This document shows, piece after piece, positions 41,799-51,015 of a stretch of 64,000 bases of DNA. The stretch is taken from positions 1,054,001 to 1,118,000 of the forward strand of contig NZ_JACCBJ010000001.1 in assembly GCF_013408745.1 (NCBI RefSeq). Reading direction: 5' to 3'. Source of the stretch: Leifsonia soli (GTDB taxonomy: Bacteria; Actinomycetota; Actinomycetes; Actinomycetales; Microbacteriaceae). Made by a program: the position numbers and the translations under genes. Within the stretch, counting starts at the first letter, position 1, and every line of letters begins with the position of its first letter. A model generated the notes under the pieces. That model worked only from the letters and a program-made list of their open reading frames with translations. It was not told where the DNA came from and ran no database searches.

Positions 41799-42658
41799 CG
41801 ACGGACGTTCCGTACCGCTCGCTTCCCGTCGACCAGGGCGACGTCCACTACCTCCCCGGTCCGGACTCGTCACGCCGGGACGACGTCCCCGCGGGGGCCA
41901 CGACTCGTCTCGAGCTGCAGGGTGCGAGCAGCTTCCCCGGCACCCGCCGCAGCATCTGGGTCCATGTCCCGCAGGCGGTCGACCCGAATGCCCCCGCTCG
42001 CGTCATGGTGTTCAACGATGGGTGGTGGTACCTGGACCCGGACGGTGATGTTCGCGGCGGCGTCGTCCTGGACAACCTCGTCCATCAGGGAGCGATCCCA
42101 CCGCTGATCGGGGTCTTCGTCGACCCCGGGATCAGGGAGGACGGCGAGAAGAACCGCAACCGGGAATACGACGCCTTCGACGCCCGCTACGCCGACTTCC
42201 TGGCGGAGGAGGTCCTCCCGGCGGTGGGAGAGCATCATCTGCTTTCCCAGCGCGCCGCCGACCGGGGCATCTGCGGCGGGAGCTCGGGTGGAAACGCAGC
42301 GTTCACGGCGGCCTGGTCGCGGCCGGACCGGTTCGGCCGGGTGATCGCCTTCAACGCCAGCTTCGCGCAGATGCCCGGCGGCAATCCGTATCCCGCCCTG
42401 CTCGCAAGCGAGCCGCCGCGGCCGCTGCGCATCCTGCTGCAGGCCGCGCACCGCGATCTCGGCTGGAACGAGCGGACGGGCAACTGGTTCGCCGAGAACC
42501 TGCGCGTCGCGGCCGCCCTCGCCGAGGCGGGATACGACATGCGTCTGGTCGTCGGCGACGGCGGCCACAGCGCGAATCACGGGGGAGTCCTGCTGCCCGA
42601 TGCGCTCCGCTGGCTGTGGAGGCCGGCGGGTCAGCCGTCTACGGTCCTGCCGCACTGA
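41795..42658 (+). CDS. Enterochelin-esterase-like (Esterase D) hydrolase
   Basis: A 287-residue alpha/beta hydrolase. The esterase-D hallmark GICGGSSGGNAAFTAAW holds the nucleophile Ser, and NREYDAFDARYADFLAEEVLPAV is the family's cap-adjacent segment. A His near GDGGHSANHGG completes the site. It resembles Fes/IroE-like siderophore esterases, but no siderophore genes are linked, so the substrate is open. GTG start overlaps the kinase stop by four bases. Confidence 0.85.
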   Translation: MTTDVPYRSLPVDQGDVHYLPGPDSSRRDDVPAGATTRLELQGASSFPGTRRSIWVHVPQAVDPNAPARVMVFNDGWWYLDPDGDVRGGVVLDNLVHQGAIPPLIGVFVDPGIREDGEKNRNREYDAFDARYADFLAEEVLPAVGEHHLLSQRAADRGICGGSSGGNAAFTAAWSRPDRFGRVIAFNASFAQMPGGNPYPALLASEPPRPLRILLQAAHRDLGWNERTGNWFAENLRVAAALAEAGYDMRLVVGDGGHSANHGGVLLPDALRWLWRPAGQPSTVLPH

Positions 42659-42685
42659 GGAACGGGCGGTGCCGAGCCGCGGAGG

Positions 42686-43357
42686 TCAGAACCGTCCGAG
42701 CCCCTTGCCGATCAGCACGACGCCGATCACCAGGAGCAGCACCGCCATGATGGTGGCGTTGTTGTGGAGCAGCCACGTGCGGAGGGCGTCGAGCGGCCGG
42801 GCCATCCGCCCCGAGGCGGCCAGGTAGGCGATGACCGGGACCGCAACGGTGGATGCCGCGATCACGGTGTACACGATCACGGCGACGACGGACTCGGCCG
42901 TCGTGTCCGCATCCGACTCGATGGCGACGCCCGCGGCCGCTCCCATCAGGAGGTTCTTCGGGTTGAGGGCGGAGAGCAGGAACCCCAGCCCGAGCGCACG
43001 GCCGGCCGTCAGCGTGTCGATGGCCGCCATCCACTTCGGCAGCTCCGGATCGGCGCCGGGCGCGGGCCGGGAGCGCCACTGCCGGACCGCGAGCACGAGC
43101 AGCAGCAGGCCGAGGACGATCGTGATCGTTCCCGCGATCGGCTTGGACTGGTCCGCGTCGCCGCGGGGGAGCACCGCGGAGAGGAGGGTGAACACGACGA
43201 CCGCGACGACGATGCCGACCACCCAGCCGACGAGGAAGCCGACGCTCGTTCCCCGCGCTCTGGGGGAGAGCAGCATGAGGATCGCCGCGATGATGGGGAT
43301 GGGGCTGATCGCCACACCGAGCGCGAGGGGGATGACGTCGCCGATCACCGGTCCCAT
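42686..43357 (-). CDS. GAP/Sap-family membrane protein (second copy)
   Basis: A 223-residue protein with six or seven hydrophobic segments, starting MGPVIGDVIPLALGVAISPIPIIAAILMLLSP. It is a paralogue of the protein encoded at 38.5 kb: same length, same family, same GLGRF-type end. GGGAGA precedes the ATG. It converges on the esterase gene, with 27 bases between. Confidence 0.8.
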   Translation of the reverse strand: MGPVIGDVIPLALGVAISPIPIIAAILMLLSPRARGTSVGFLVGWVVGIVVAVVVFTLLSAVLPRGDADQSKPIAGTITIVLGLLLLVLAVRQWRSRPAPGADPELPKWMAAIDTLTAGRALGLGFLLSALNPKNLLMGAAAGVAIESDADTTAESVVAVIVYTVIAASTVAVPVIAYLAASGRMARPLDALRTWLLHNNATIMAVLLLVIGVVLIGKGLGRF

Positions 43358-43566
43358 GGATCTCCCGCCTTCCCGGCGCGTCGTCGGACGGAGGGTGCCA
43401 CGCGCCGTTGCTCCACAGTGTGGGGGATGCGGGGTCGCCGCAGCTAGCCGGAAGAAATGCGCCGCTGCGAGGCGACCCGCTGTCGAAACACGCCGCACGC
43501 GTTCGTCGCAGGGGTGACACCGCCCGCACCAGGATGGGCGGAACGCAGCAGGGAGAGGATAGGCGC

Positions 43567-43896
43567 ATGCAGTATCTCGTGAACGTCATCGACAGCCGAA
43601 GCAATTCGGGCACTGAGGAGGAGGCGGTCGCCATCGACGCCTTCAACGACACGCTGCGCGCCGGCGGCCACTGGGTGTTCGCCGGTGGACTCGCCGATCC
43701 GTCCGTCTCGACCGTCATCGACGGCCGCGGCGACGAACCGGTCTTCACCGACGGCCCGTTCGTCGAGGCGAAGGAGTGGGCGGCCGGCTTCTGGCTCATC
43801 GAAGCACCCGACCTGGATGTCGCCCTCGCGCTGATGGCGGAGGGCTCGAGGGCCTGCAACCGCCGGCTCGAGGTGCGACCCCTTCTCGTCGTGTGA
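43567..43896 (+). CDS. YCII-related DGPF protein, partner of the sigma factor gene
   Basis: A 109-residue protein with TDGPFVEAKEWAAGFWLIE, the DGPF signature. It overlaps the sigma factor gene by four bases (GTGA), the conserved arrangement of ECF42-type loci. The DGPF protein is thought to work with the sigma factor; the mechanism is not established. GAGAGG lies upstream of the ATG. Confidence 0.88.
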   Translation: MQYLVNVIDSRSNSGTEEEAVAIDAFNDTLRAGGHWVFAGGLADPSVSTVIDGRGDEPVFTDGPFVEAKEWAAGFWLIEAPDLDVALALMAEGSRACNRRLEVRPLLVV

Positions 43897-45110
43897 CCAC
43901 CGCGAACGACGCCCTCACCCAGGCCCACCGCGACGAGTGGGCCCGGGTGGTCGCCACCCTCGCGAAACGGTTCGGCAGCCTCGACCTCGCCGAGGAGTCG
44001 GCCGCGGAGGCCTACGCGACCGCCGCCGAGCGGTGGCCGGCGGACGGCATCCCCCCGAATCCCGGCGCCTGGCTCACTACCACCGCCACGCGCAAGGCGA
44101 TCGATCGCATCCGCCGCGAGAGCACCCGCGACGCCCGTCACAGGGAGGCGCACCTCGTGCACGACACCCGGCCGGAGCCCGTCGGCCCGGTCGACGACGA
44201 CCGGCTGCGGCTGATCTTCACCTGCTGTCATCCGGCTCTGGCCCCGGAGGCGCGCATCGCGCTCACGCTGCGCATGGTCGGCGGCCTCAGCGTGCCGGAG
44301 ATCGCCCGCGCGTTCCTCGTCCAGGACACCACGATGGGCGCGCGCATCACCCGGGCCAAGGCGAAGATCGCCGCGGCGAACATCCCGTATCGCCTACCGA
44401 CGTCGGAGGATCTGCCGCGGCGCGTGGCCGGGGTGCTCACGGTGCTGTTCCTCATCTTCAACGAGGGATACCTCGCCTCCGGACCCGACACCGCCCCCGT
44501 GCGGCGGGAGCTCACGCGGGAGGCGATCCGGCTCGCCCGCCTCGTCCACGAGCTGCTGCCCGACGACGGCGAGGCGACCGGGATGCTGGCGCTGATGCTG
44601 CTGATCGAGGCGCGCAGCGATGCCTGCGTCTCCTCGGCCGGCGAGCTCGTGCCGCTGGGGGAGCAGGACCGCGCCACATGGGATGCGTCGCTGATCGCCG
44701 AGGGCCACGCGCTGGTGCGCGGGCGGCTGGCCTCCGGTCAGCCGCCTGGCCGGTACCAGCTTCTCGCCGCGATCAACGCCGTGCACACCGACGGCGTGGC
44801 GCCGGACTGGTCGCAGGTCGTCGCGCTGTACGACCAGCTGGTCGTGCTGGACCCGTCGCCCATCGTCCGGCTGAACCGCGCGGTCGCCGTCGGGGAGAGG
44901 GACGGTCCGGCGGCCGGTCTGGCCCTCGTGGACGCGCTCGATCCGCAGCTGTCGGGCTACCACCCGTTCCACGCGGCGCGGGCGAGCCTGCTCGTGCGGC
45001 TGGGACGGGAGGTGGATGCGCGCGCCGCGTACGAAGCCGCACGGGCGCTCACCGAGAACTCGGCCGAGCGCGCCTACCTGACCCGCCAGCTGGCCCGGCT
45101 CTCGACCTGA
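43893..45110 (+). CDS. ECF42-type RNA polymerase sigma factor
   Basis: A 405-residue protein, much longer than ordinary ECF sigmas. The sigma2 part (WARVVATLAKRFGSLDLAEESAAEAYATAAERWPADGIPPNPGAWLTTTATRKAIDRIRRE) and sigma4 part (LRMVGGLSVPEIARAFLVQDTTMGARITRAKAKIAAANIPY) are followed by a ~200-residue TPR-like C-terminal extension typical of ECF42. The extension may replace an anti-sigma factor. It starts at a GTG that overlaps the DGPF stop codon. It likely controls its own operon. Confidence 0.9.
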   Translation: MTTANDALTQAHRDEWARVVATLAKRFGSLDLAEESAAEAYATAAERWPADGIPPNPGAWLTTTATRKAIDRIRRESTRDARHREAHLVHDTRPEPVGPVDDDRLRLIFTCCHPALAPEARIALTLRMVGGLSVPEIARAFLVQDTTMGARITRAKAKIAAANIPYRLPTSEDLPRRVAGVLTVLFLIFNEGYLASGPDTAPVRRELTREAIRLARLVHELLPDDGEATGMLALMLLIEARSDACVSSAGELVPLGEQDRATWDASLIAEGHALVRGRLASGQPPGRYQLLAAINAVHTDGVAPDWSQVVALYDQLVVLDPSPIVRLNRAVAVGERDGPAAGLALVDALDPQLSGYHPFHAARASLLVRLGREVDARAAYEAARALTENSAERAYLTRQLARLST

Positions 45111-45199
45111 CCTCCACGGCGCCCGAATCTCCATCCGCACCCCGGTACCATGGCGCGACATCCGCATCCCACCGATCGACCTCCCGAGGAGACGTCCCC

Positions 45200-45643
45200 A
45201 TGCCCATCGCCCTGGACAACGTCGGCATCGCCGTGGACGACATCGAAGCGGCGATCGCCTTCTTCACCGACCTCGGCCTCACCGTGCTCGGCCGCGACAC
45301 GGTCAGCGGGGAGTGGGCGGACACGGCCGTCGGCCTCGACGGCAACCACGCCAAGATCGCGGTTCTGCAGACCCCGGACGGCCACGGCCGTCTGGAGTTC
45401 TTCGAGTACCTGCACCCGGATGCGATCGCGACCCGTCCGACGCTCCCGAACGAGATCGGGATGCACCGCGTCGCGTTCTCCGTCGACGACATCGACGAGT
45501 CCCTGGCGATCGCCGCGCGGCACGGCTACCACCCGCTCCGCGGCGTCGCCACGTACGAGGACATCTACAAGCTCACCTACCTGCGCGGCCCGAGCGGCAT
45601 CCTGCTGATGCTCGCGCAGAAGCTGACGCCCGCCGGCGACTGA
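45200..45643 (+). CDS. VOC/glyoxalase-type protein
   Basis: A 147-residue vicinal-oxygen-chelate protein: MPIALDNVGIAVDDIEAAIAFFTDLGLTVLG at the N-terminus, and IGMHRVAFSVDDIDESLAIAARHGY and YEDIYKLTYLRGPSGILLMLAQ at the C-terminus. The two halves follow the paired-module pattern. Metal-site His/Glu positions look plausible (H near GMHRVAF). It follows the sigma factor gene by 89 bases and may belong to its regulon, which is not shown. GAGGA precedes the ATG. Confidence 0.85.
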   Translation: MPIALDNVGIAVDDIEAAIAFFTDLGLTVLGRDTVSGEWADTAVGLDGNHAKIAVLQTPDGHGRLEFFEYLHPDAIATRPTLPNEIGMHRVAFSVDDIDESLAIAARHGYHPLRGVATYEDIYKLTYLRGPSGILLMLAQKLTPAGD

Positions 45644-45674
45644 GCAGTACGGCGATCCGCCGACTCGCCGGGCG

Positions 45675-46316
45675 CTAGGTCCCCTGGCGGAGTCGAGCGG
45701 TCGGCACCTCGGGAATTCCGGCGCTCACCGCCGTCAGCACGACGGTCACCCGCCGACCGGTCTCGTGCGCGGCAATAAAGCCGAGGCGCGCCGCGAGGGC
45801 GGCGGACGTCTCGTTCGTGCGGTCGATCACAGCCGTCACGATCGCGGCTCGCAGCTCGCGGAAGGCGAGCCCGAGCATCGCCCTCGCCGCCTCCGTGGCG
45901 TAGCCGTGGCCACACGCGCTGGTCAGCTGCAGCCAGCCGATCTCCGCCGTCCGCGTCTCCGCCGCGGTCGTCCGCAGATGCAGGGAGACGTCGCCGATGA
46001 CGTGGCCATCGCGTTCGACCGCGAGCACGAGGAGGTCGCCGGGCACCGAGAGCGACACATGGCGAGTGCGATCCCGGAGGTGCCGGAGCGCTTCCCTTTC
46101 CGTGCGGAGCGGCCAGCCGAGTCCGCACCGGATCCTCGCGTCCGCCTCGATCCGCATCCAGTCGGCGGCGTCCGTCAGCCGATACGGGCGGAGCAGCAGG
46201 CGCGGTGTCCGCAGCTCGCGCGCGACGACCGGCGCACGGAGGACTGGAGGCTCGCGCAGCGCGCGGAGGGACGCCAGCAGCCGTCCACCCGACGGATCGT
46301 GCGACAGGGCGATCAT
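45675..46316 (-). CDS. GNAT-family N-acetyltransferase
   Basis: A 213-residue RimJ/RimL-like acetyltransferase: TPRLLLRPYRLTDAADWMRIEADARIRCGLGWP, then IGWLQLTSACGHGYATEAARAMLGLAFRELR, which contains the acetyl-CoA-binding R/Q-x-x-G-x-G/A-type turn in degenerate form. It transfers an acetyl group from acetyl-CoA to an amine; the substrate is unknown. It converges on the VOC gene. Confidence 0.82.
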   Translation of the reverse strand: MIALSHDPSGGRLLASLRALREPPVLRAPVVARELRTPRLLLRPYRLTDAADWMRIEADARIRCGLGWPLRTEREALRHLRDRTRHVSLSVPGDLLVLAVERDGHVIGDVSLHLRTTAAETRTAEIGWLQLTSACGHGYATEAARAMLGLAFRELRAAIVTAVIDRTNETSAALAARLGFIAAHETGRRVTVVLTAVSAGIPEVPTARLRQGT

Positions 46317-46451
46317 CGGCCGCCTCCTCTCGGATGCGACGCTACGGCGCGAGTCGATGACGCGGCTGCGAGACCCCGGTCCTCGCCTGAGAGCGCCACC
46401 AGTCGTTCATAGCGCGGACGCAGGCGCGACGGCTTCCTCTAGTATTCGAGG

Positions 46452-46856
46452 GTGTCCGATCTGACGGCCCGCTTCCCGCCCGACTCGGCGGTGCGCGCTG
46501 TCCGATTCCCCACTACCGCTCGCGCGATCCGGTCTCTCGGCGGAGTTCGCCTCCCGATCGAATACGCCGTGGTCGTGGATGCGGGACGCGTCGGTTTCGT
46601 CGGACGCGGGGGAGAGGTGTTCTGGGACCTGCCGGCATCTGCCGTCCACGCCGTGTCCGTCGGCGAGACCCGGTCGTCCCCGCCATATCCGCAGGTCAGT
46701 CTGGCCATCATCCTGGAGGTGCGAGTCGACACCGGCACCACCGACCTCCCGATCGTTCCGGTCTCAGACGACGGCAAGCGCTCGCTGACCTGGCGCGACG
46801 AGGAGGTGCGGGCGCTGGCACGGCGACTTGTCCAGGCCCTCGGAACGGACGTCTGA
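46452..46856 (+). CDS. Hypothetical protein
   Basis: A 134-residue soluble protein (MSDLTARFPPDSAVRAVRFPTTARAIRSLGGVRLPIEYAVVVDAGRVGFVGRGGEVFWDLPASAVHAVSVGETRSSPPYPQVSLAIILEVRVDTGTTDLPIVPVSDDGKRSLTWRDEEVRALARRLV). The strand-rich pattern recalls PH-like domains, but I do not recognise the family. A GTG start is used. It converges on cardiolipin synthase, 57 bases away. Confidence 0.5.
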   Translation: MSDLTARFPPDSAVRAVRFPTTARAIRSLGGVRLPIEYAVVVDAGRVGFVGRGGEVFWDLPASAVHAVSVGETRSSPPYPQVSLAIILEVRVDTGTTDLPIVPVSDDGKRSLTWRDEEVRALARRLVQALGTDV

Positions 46857-46913
46857 TGTCGAACTTTCCCGCACGCGCACGCCGTGGAGCGCGGCACCCG
46901 GCGGAGGTCGCGC

Positions 46914-48386
46914 CTACTGCAGCGCGGAGGTGAGCCGGGCGACCCCGTCCAGGAAGGTGGCCGACCTCGGCTCCCGCTTCCACTCCTCGAGCGTCAGCTG
47001 CCTGCCGGCGTCGCGGGAGCCCTGCTCGACAGCCCGCATCTGCTCGACGAACGACCGGCCGTGCACGAGCAGCGTCACCTCCGAGTTCAGCGCGAACGAA
47101 CGGATGTCCATGTTGCTCGATCCGATCACGGCGACGTCGTCGTCGATCGAGAGGTGCTTCGAGTGCAGGATGTACGGCGCCGGGTACAGCCAGATCTGCA
47201 CACCCGCGCGCAGCAGCGGCTCGTAGTACGACCGTTGTGCGTGCCACACAGCGCCCTGGTCGCCGACCTCGGAGACGAAGAGCTGCACCTCAAGCCCCCG
47301 CTGGCACGCCGTCGTGATGGCATACATCATCGCCTCGTCGGGCACGAAGTAGGGGCTCGTGATGATGACCTTCCGCTGTGCCGACGTGACCAGCGTCAGG
47401 AACTGGCGCAGGTTGTTCTCCTCGCCGTATCCCGGTCCGCTCGGGACCACCTGGCAGACGAGCGCGTCGGGGGAGGGGTCGGCAGGCACATCCACGGCCC
47501 TCACCTGCGCATCCGCGCCGAGCAGCTCGCCGGTCTCGAGGTACCAGTCGGAGAGGAACACGGCGTTCGTCTCGGCGACGACCGGCCCGGTGATCCGTGT
47601 CATCAGCTCCTGCCACTGCAGGCCGCGCTTCAGGTTCTTGGGGGTGTTGTAGCTGCGGTCGATGAGGTTCTGCGACCCCATGTGGGCGACGAGGCCGTCG
47701 ACGACCACGAGCTTGCGGTGGTTGCGCAGATCGGGCCGCTGGTATTCGCCGGAGAACGGGCGGACCGGGAGCATCCAGCTCCACGTCACGCCGATGCGGT
47801 CGAGCTCGGCGAAGGTCTTGTCGCTGTCGACCGCCCGGCGGGAGGCCACGTAGTCGGCGAGGAGACGCACGGTCACCCCGCGCTGCACCGCGCGTTCCAT
47901 CGCCGCAAAGAACGGCCTCGTCGTCGCATCCCACGACACGATGAAGAACTCGACGTGGACGAAATGTGCGGCCCTCTCGATATCCGCGGTCATCGCGTCG
48001 ATCGACGCGCGGTAGTCGCCGATCAGCGTCGCCGCGTTGCCGCCCACCGCCGGAAGGGCGCCGAGCGCGCGGTTCTGCCGCACGAGCGACGCGAACCAGT
48101 CCGGCCAGGAGCCGCGCCCGTCGACGAGCTCGATGCCCTGCGCGCGGTCCGTGATGATGCGGTTCAGCTCATCCTGCTTCTCTCGCCGCTTCTTCGGCAG
48201 ACGAGGATTGCCGATGAGCAGGAACAGCAGGATGCCGATGAACGGGATGAGGAAGATCGCCAGCAGCCACGCCATCGCAGCCGTCGGCTTCCGGTCGCGC
48301 GGCACGATGATGAGGGCCGCGATGCGGATGGCGAGGTCGGCGAGGATCAGGATGCCGCCGAGCAACGAGAGCTGATCACCGTTCAT
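46914..48386 (-). CDS. cls: Cardiolipin synthase (phospholipase-D superfamily)
   Basis: A 490-residue membrane protein with two N-terminal membrane segments (~8-28 and 38-58) and two HKD motifs: H223-x-K-x4-D (NHRKLVVVD) and H408-x-K (LHSKHLSIDDD). It joins two phosphatidylglycerol molecules to form cardiolipin. The order and length match the ClsA/ClsB type. It precedes helR in reverse orientation, so it is probably independent. Confidence 0.92.
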   Translation of the reverse strand: MNGDQLSLLGGILILADLAIRIAALIIVPRDRKPTAAMAWLLAIFLIPFIGILLFLLIGNPRLPKKRREKQDELNRIITDRAQGIELVDGRGSWPDWFASLVRQNRALGALPAVGGNAATLIGDYRASIDAMTADIERAAHFVHVEFFIVSWDATTRPFFAAMERAVQRGVTVRLLADYVASRRAVDSDKTFAELDRIGVTWSWMLPVRPFSGEYQRPDLRNHRKLVVVDGLVAHMGSQNLIDRSYNTPKNLKRGLQWQELMTRITGPVVAETNAVFLSDWYLETGELLGADAQVRAVDVPADPSPDALVCQVVPSGPGYGEENNLRQFLTLVTSAQRKVIITSPYFVPDEAMMYAITTACQRGLEVQLFVSEVGDQGAVWHAQRSYYEPLLRAGVQIWLYPAPYILHSKHLSIDDDVAVIGSSNMDIRSFALNSEVTLLVHGRSFVEQMRAVEQGSRDAGRQLTLEEWKREPRSATFLDGVARLTSALQ

Positions 48387-48470
48387 TCGGCCGCCTTCCT
48401 GATCCGGGCCGGCACGGCGGCCGGCCGGATGGTCGTCCGAAGTATCGCAGCGGGGGAGCGGGGCGGGAAG

Positions 48471-50861
48471 TCAGTGGTCGGACGGATCCAGGATGACGAG
48501 TTCGCCGGTCGTCCGCGTCATGGCCACGTAGCGGTCGACCGCCGACTCGATGTCCGTCGCGCGATCGCGCGGGATGCCGCGATGACGTTGACCGGATTCC
48601 ACGAGGAGCACGAGGTCGAATTCGAGCCCCTTCGCCTCGACGGCGCTGAGCGATCGGACGCGCGGCGTCCCCGCGTAGGCGTCGTCGCCGATGACGCAGG
48701 CGGTCCCCTCGGCGTGGGCATCGAGCCACTCGCGGAGGATGCGGTCGCGGTCGGTCGCCGGCGCATCCCGCACGGGGATGCCGTTGTCGCGGACCGATGT
48801 GGGCACGTTGGCGTCGGGCAGCACGGCGCGGATCACCGGCGCCGCGTGCTCCATGACGGCGACCGGTGTCCGGTAGTTGACGGACAGCGTCGCCACCGTC
48901 GCGCCCGGCAGCCCGACCTCGGCGAGGCGCTCGGTCCAGCTCTCCGGGAAACCGTGCCGGGCCTGCGCACGATCGCCGACGACCGTGATGCTGTGCGAAG
49001 GAACGCGCCGGGTGACCATCGCCCACTCCGCCGGCGTCAGCTCCTGCGCCTCGTCCACGATGATGTGCGCGAACGGGCCGGCGAGCAGCTCCGTCGATGA
49101 CGCGGCCGGGCCGTTGTTCGTGTCCAGCGCACTGCGGAGGTCCTGACCGCGCAGCATGGACATCGTCTTGAGGTCGGAGTCGTCGGTCGCGATGAGGTCG
49201 TGGATGACATCGTCCATCACCGCACGGTCGGCGGCCGCCCGCGCTGCGTCCGCGCGGCGGCGGCGATCCCGTTCGGGATCGCCCGCGCGCTGCAGGGCCG
49301 CATCGAGCAGCGGGAGGTCGGACACCGTCCACGGGTCGGACGGCGATCTCTGGAGCAGTGCGGCCTGGTCGGTGGTCAGCCACGGCGCGCAGCGCAGCAG
49401 CAGGGCGGGGGAGCTCCACAGCCTCCGGACGATCGCAGCCGGGTCGAGGAGCGGCCACACCGTGTCGAACACCGCAGGGAGGTCGGTGTCGTCGGTCAGC
49501 GCTCGACGGATCGCGTCGGCGTCCCTCCGTCCGCCGGCCTGCCCGTAGGCGTCGAACTCCTCCTCGTCGTCGAACCCCCAGCGCGGGGCGTCGTCTTCCC
49601 GGGCGGCGGTTGCCGCGTCGTCCCATCCCGCGTCGCCCCAGCCCGCGTCGCTCCACCGGCCGGCACGCCCAGTGTCGCCCTCGCCGTTCCGGGTCGAGAC
49701 GATGTCGACGAGGATGTCGAGCAGCGCCTCCCAGATCTCCGCCCGAGCGTCGTTGTGCGGCGCGGCCGGGTCCGCCGCGCCGAGCGCCTCGGCCCACTCC
49801 CTCTGACCGATACGGAGCTCGCCCCACGGAGTGTCGAGCACGGTCGGACGCGATGGCGGGCGCTCGGCGAGCCTGATCGCGGCCTCGACGGCCCCGGGCA
49901 TCCGGCGGTCGCCCTTAAGCAGCCCGACGTGGCGGTCCGGCTCCGGCACGGCTTGTCCGCCCTCCGGCACGAGGTCGGTGAGCGTGCAGGTGCGCACGCC
50001 CTCCTCGCCGAGGCCCGGCAGGATGTCGGCGACATAGTCCGTGTAGGCGTGCGACGGACCGACGAACAGCGCGCCCCCGTGCCCGCCCTGCAGCCGCGGC
50101 TCGGAGTAGAGGAGGTAGGCGGCGCGGTGCAGCGCGACCACCGTCTTTCCCGTGCCCGGTCCGCCGTCGACCACGAGGACGCCCTGCCCGTCGGCCCGGA
50201 TGATCGCATCCTGGTCCGCTTGGATGGTGCCCAGCACATCCCGCATCCGGGGCGTGCGACTCGCACCGAGGCTGGCGATGAAGGCGGACTGGTCGTCGAG
50301 CGCCGCGGGGGAGGAAGCGGCGGACTCCGTGAACGTCTCATCCCAATAGTCCGTCACACACCGGTCGCTCCAGCGATAGCGGCGCCGGGAGGTCAGCCCC
50401 ATCGGATGCGCGAGCGTGGCACCGAAGAACGCCTCGGCCGCCGGGGTGCGCCAGTCGACCAGCAGCCGCTCGCCGTCGGCGTCCGCCAAGCCCACGCGAC
50501 CGATGTAGATCGTTTCCGTGCCGGTCACCACCCGCCCGACGCAGAGGTCGGCCCCGAACCGGCGCAGCAACCGTGACCGCCGGTTCAGCCGGACGATCTC
50601 CACCTCGCGCTCGTACGCCTCCTGCCCGTTGCCGCCGGGTGTCGCCAGCAGCTCGGCGAGGCGCCCGCCGACCTCCTCGCGCTCGGCTGCCAGGCGTGCC
50701 TCGATCCGGGCGAACCGGCGCACGTCGTCGTCGATCAGCTCGGGTGCGGCCTTGGCCGGATGTGCATCGAGGCAGAAGGGGGTCGGGAGGGCACGGGTCA
50801 TCGCGATCCAATCGAGGGAAACGGGGGAGGGGAACGTCACCGGGACGACGACGGTGCTCAT
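48471..50861 (-). CDS. helR: HelR-type RNA polymerase recycling motor ATPase
   Basis: A 796-residue superfamily-1 helicase-like protein. A long coiled coil (~40-105) should enter the secondary channel. Walker A is GGPGTGKT at 233-240, with later VDEAQE, YRTPVAVMEHAA and AVEAKGLEFDLVLLVE motifs. HelR relatives remove rifamycin from RNA polymerase and give resistance. An insert contains three WxDAGW-type units (~49,600-49,660) and an acidic stretch. The start has a weak site; an internal ATG 20 codons later is possible. An RAE-like site lies in its upstream region. Confidence 0.88.
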   Translation of the reverse strand: MSTVVVPVTFPSPVSLDWIAMTRALPTPFCLDAHPAKAAPELIDDDVRRFARIEARLAAEREEVGGRLAELLATPGGNGQEAYEREVEIVRLNRRSRLLRRFGADLCVGRVVTGTETIYIGRVGLADADGERLLVDWRTPAAEAFFGATLAHPMGLTSRRRYRWSDRCVTDYWDETFTESAASSPAALDDQSAFIASLGASRTPRMRDVLGTIQADQDAIIRADGQGVLVVDGGPGTGKTVVALHRAAYLLYSEPRLQGGHGGALFVGPSHAYTDYVADILPGLGEEGVRTCTLTDLVPEGGQAVPEPDRHVGLLKGDRRMPGAVEAAIRLAERPPSRPTVLDTPWGELRIGQREWAEALGAADPAAPHNDARAEIWEALLDILVDIVSTRNGEGDTGRAGRWSDAGWGDAGWDDAATAAREDDAPRWGFDDEEEFDAYGQAGGRRDADAIRRALTDDTDLPAVFDTVWPLLDPAAIVRRLWSSPALLLRCAPWLTTDQAALLQRSPSDPWTVSDLPLLDAALQRAGDPERDRRRRADAARAAADRAVMDDVIHDLIATDDSDLKTMSMLRGQDLRSALDTNNGPAASSTELLAGPFAHIIVDEAQELTPAEWAMVTRRVPSHSITVVGDRAQARHGFPESWTERLAEVGLPGATVATLSVNYRTPVAVMEHAAPVIRAVLPDANVPTSVRDNGIPVRDAPATDRDRILREWLDAHAEGTACVIGDDAYAGTPRVRSLSAVEAKGLEFDLVLLVESGQRHRGIPRDRATDIESAVDRYVAMTRTTGELVILDPSDH

Positions 50862-50917
50862 CGCACCGCGCCTGCCGTCCCGTGGGTATCGGTTGCGAGA
50901 CTGCATTCTGCCCGGCA

Positions 50918-50941
50918 GGGGGCCTCTTGCGGCAAGCCCCC
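50918..50941. promoter_or_regulatory. RAE-like rifamycin-associated element upstream of helR
   Basis: The core CTTGCGGCAAG (50926-50936) is a palindrome with a central G, flanked by GGGGG (50918-50922) on the left and CCCCC (50937-50941) on the right. The rifamycin-associated element consensus I recall (GGGGCTTGCGGCAAGGCCC) shares this core, spacing and flanks. It lies between helR and a divergent MBL-fold gene, and CTTGC/GCAAG overlaps putative promoter boxes of both. The match was judged by eye. Confidence 0.7.
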
Positions 50942-50955
50942 TGGCGTGATATATT
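50927..50955 (+). promoter_or_regulatory. Promoter of the MBL-fold gene, sharing the RAE
   Basis: TTGCGG (50927-50932) inside the RAE and TATATT (50950-50955) are 17 bases apart, about 60 bases before the MBL start. The -10 box is close to consensus. In the other direction TTGCCG (50935-50930) with CAGAAT (50910-50905) at 19 bases is a weaker helR promoter. Confidence 0.5.
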
Positions 50956-51015
50956 CTGGAATTGCGAGCTGATATTCCTCGCATTTTTTGTGCCCGATCA
51001 CGGTACTGTGACGGC

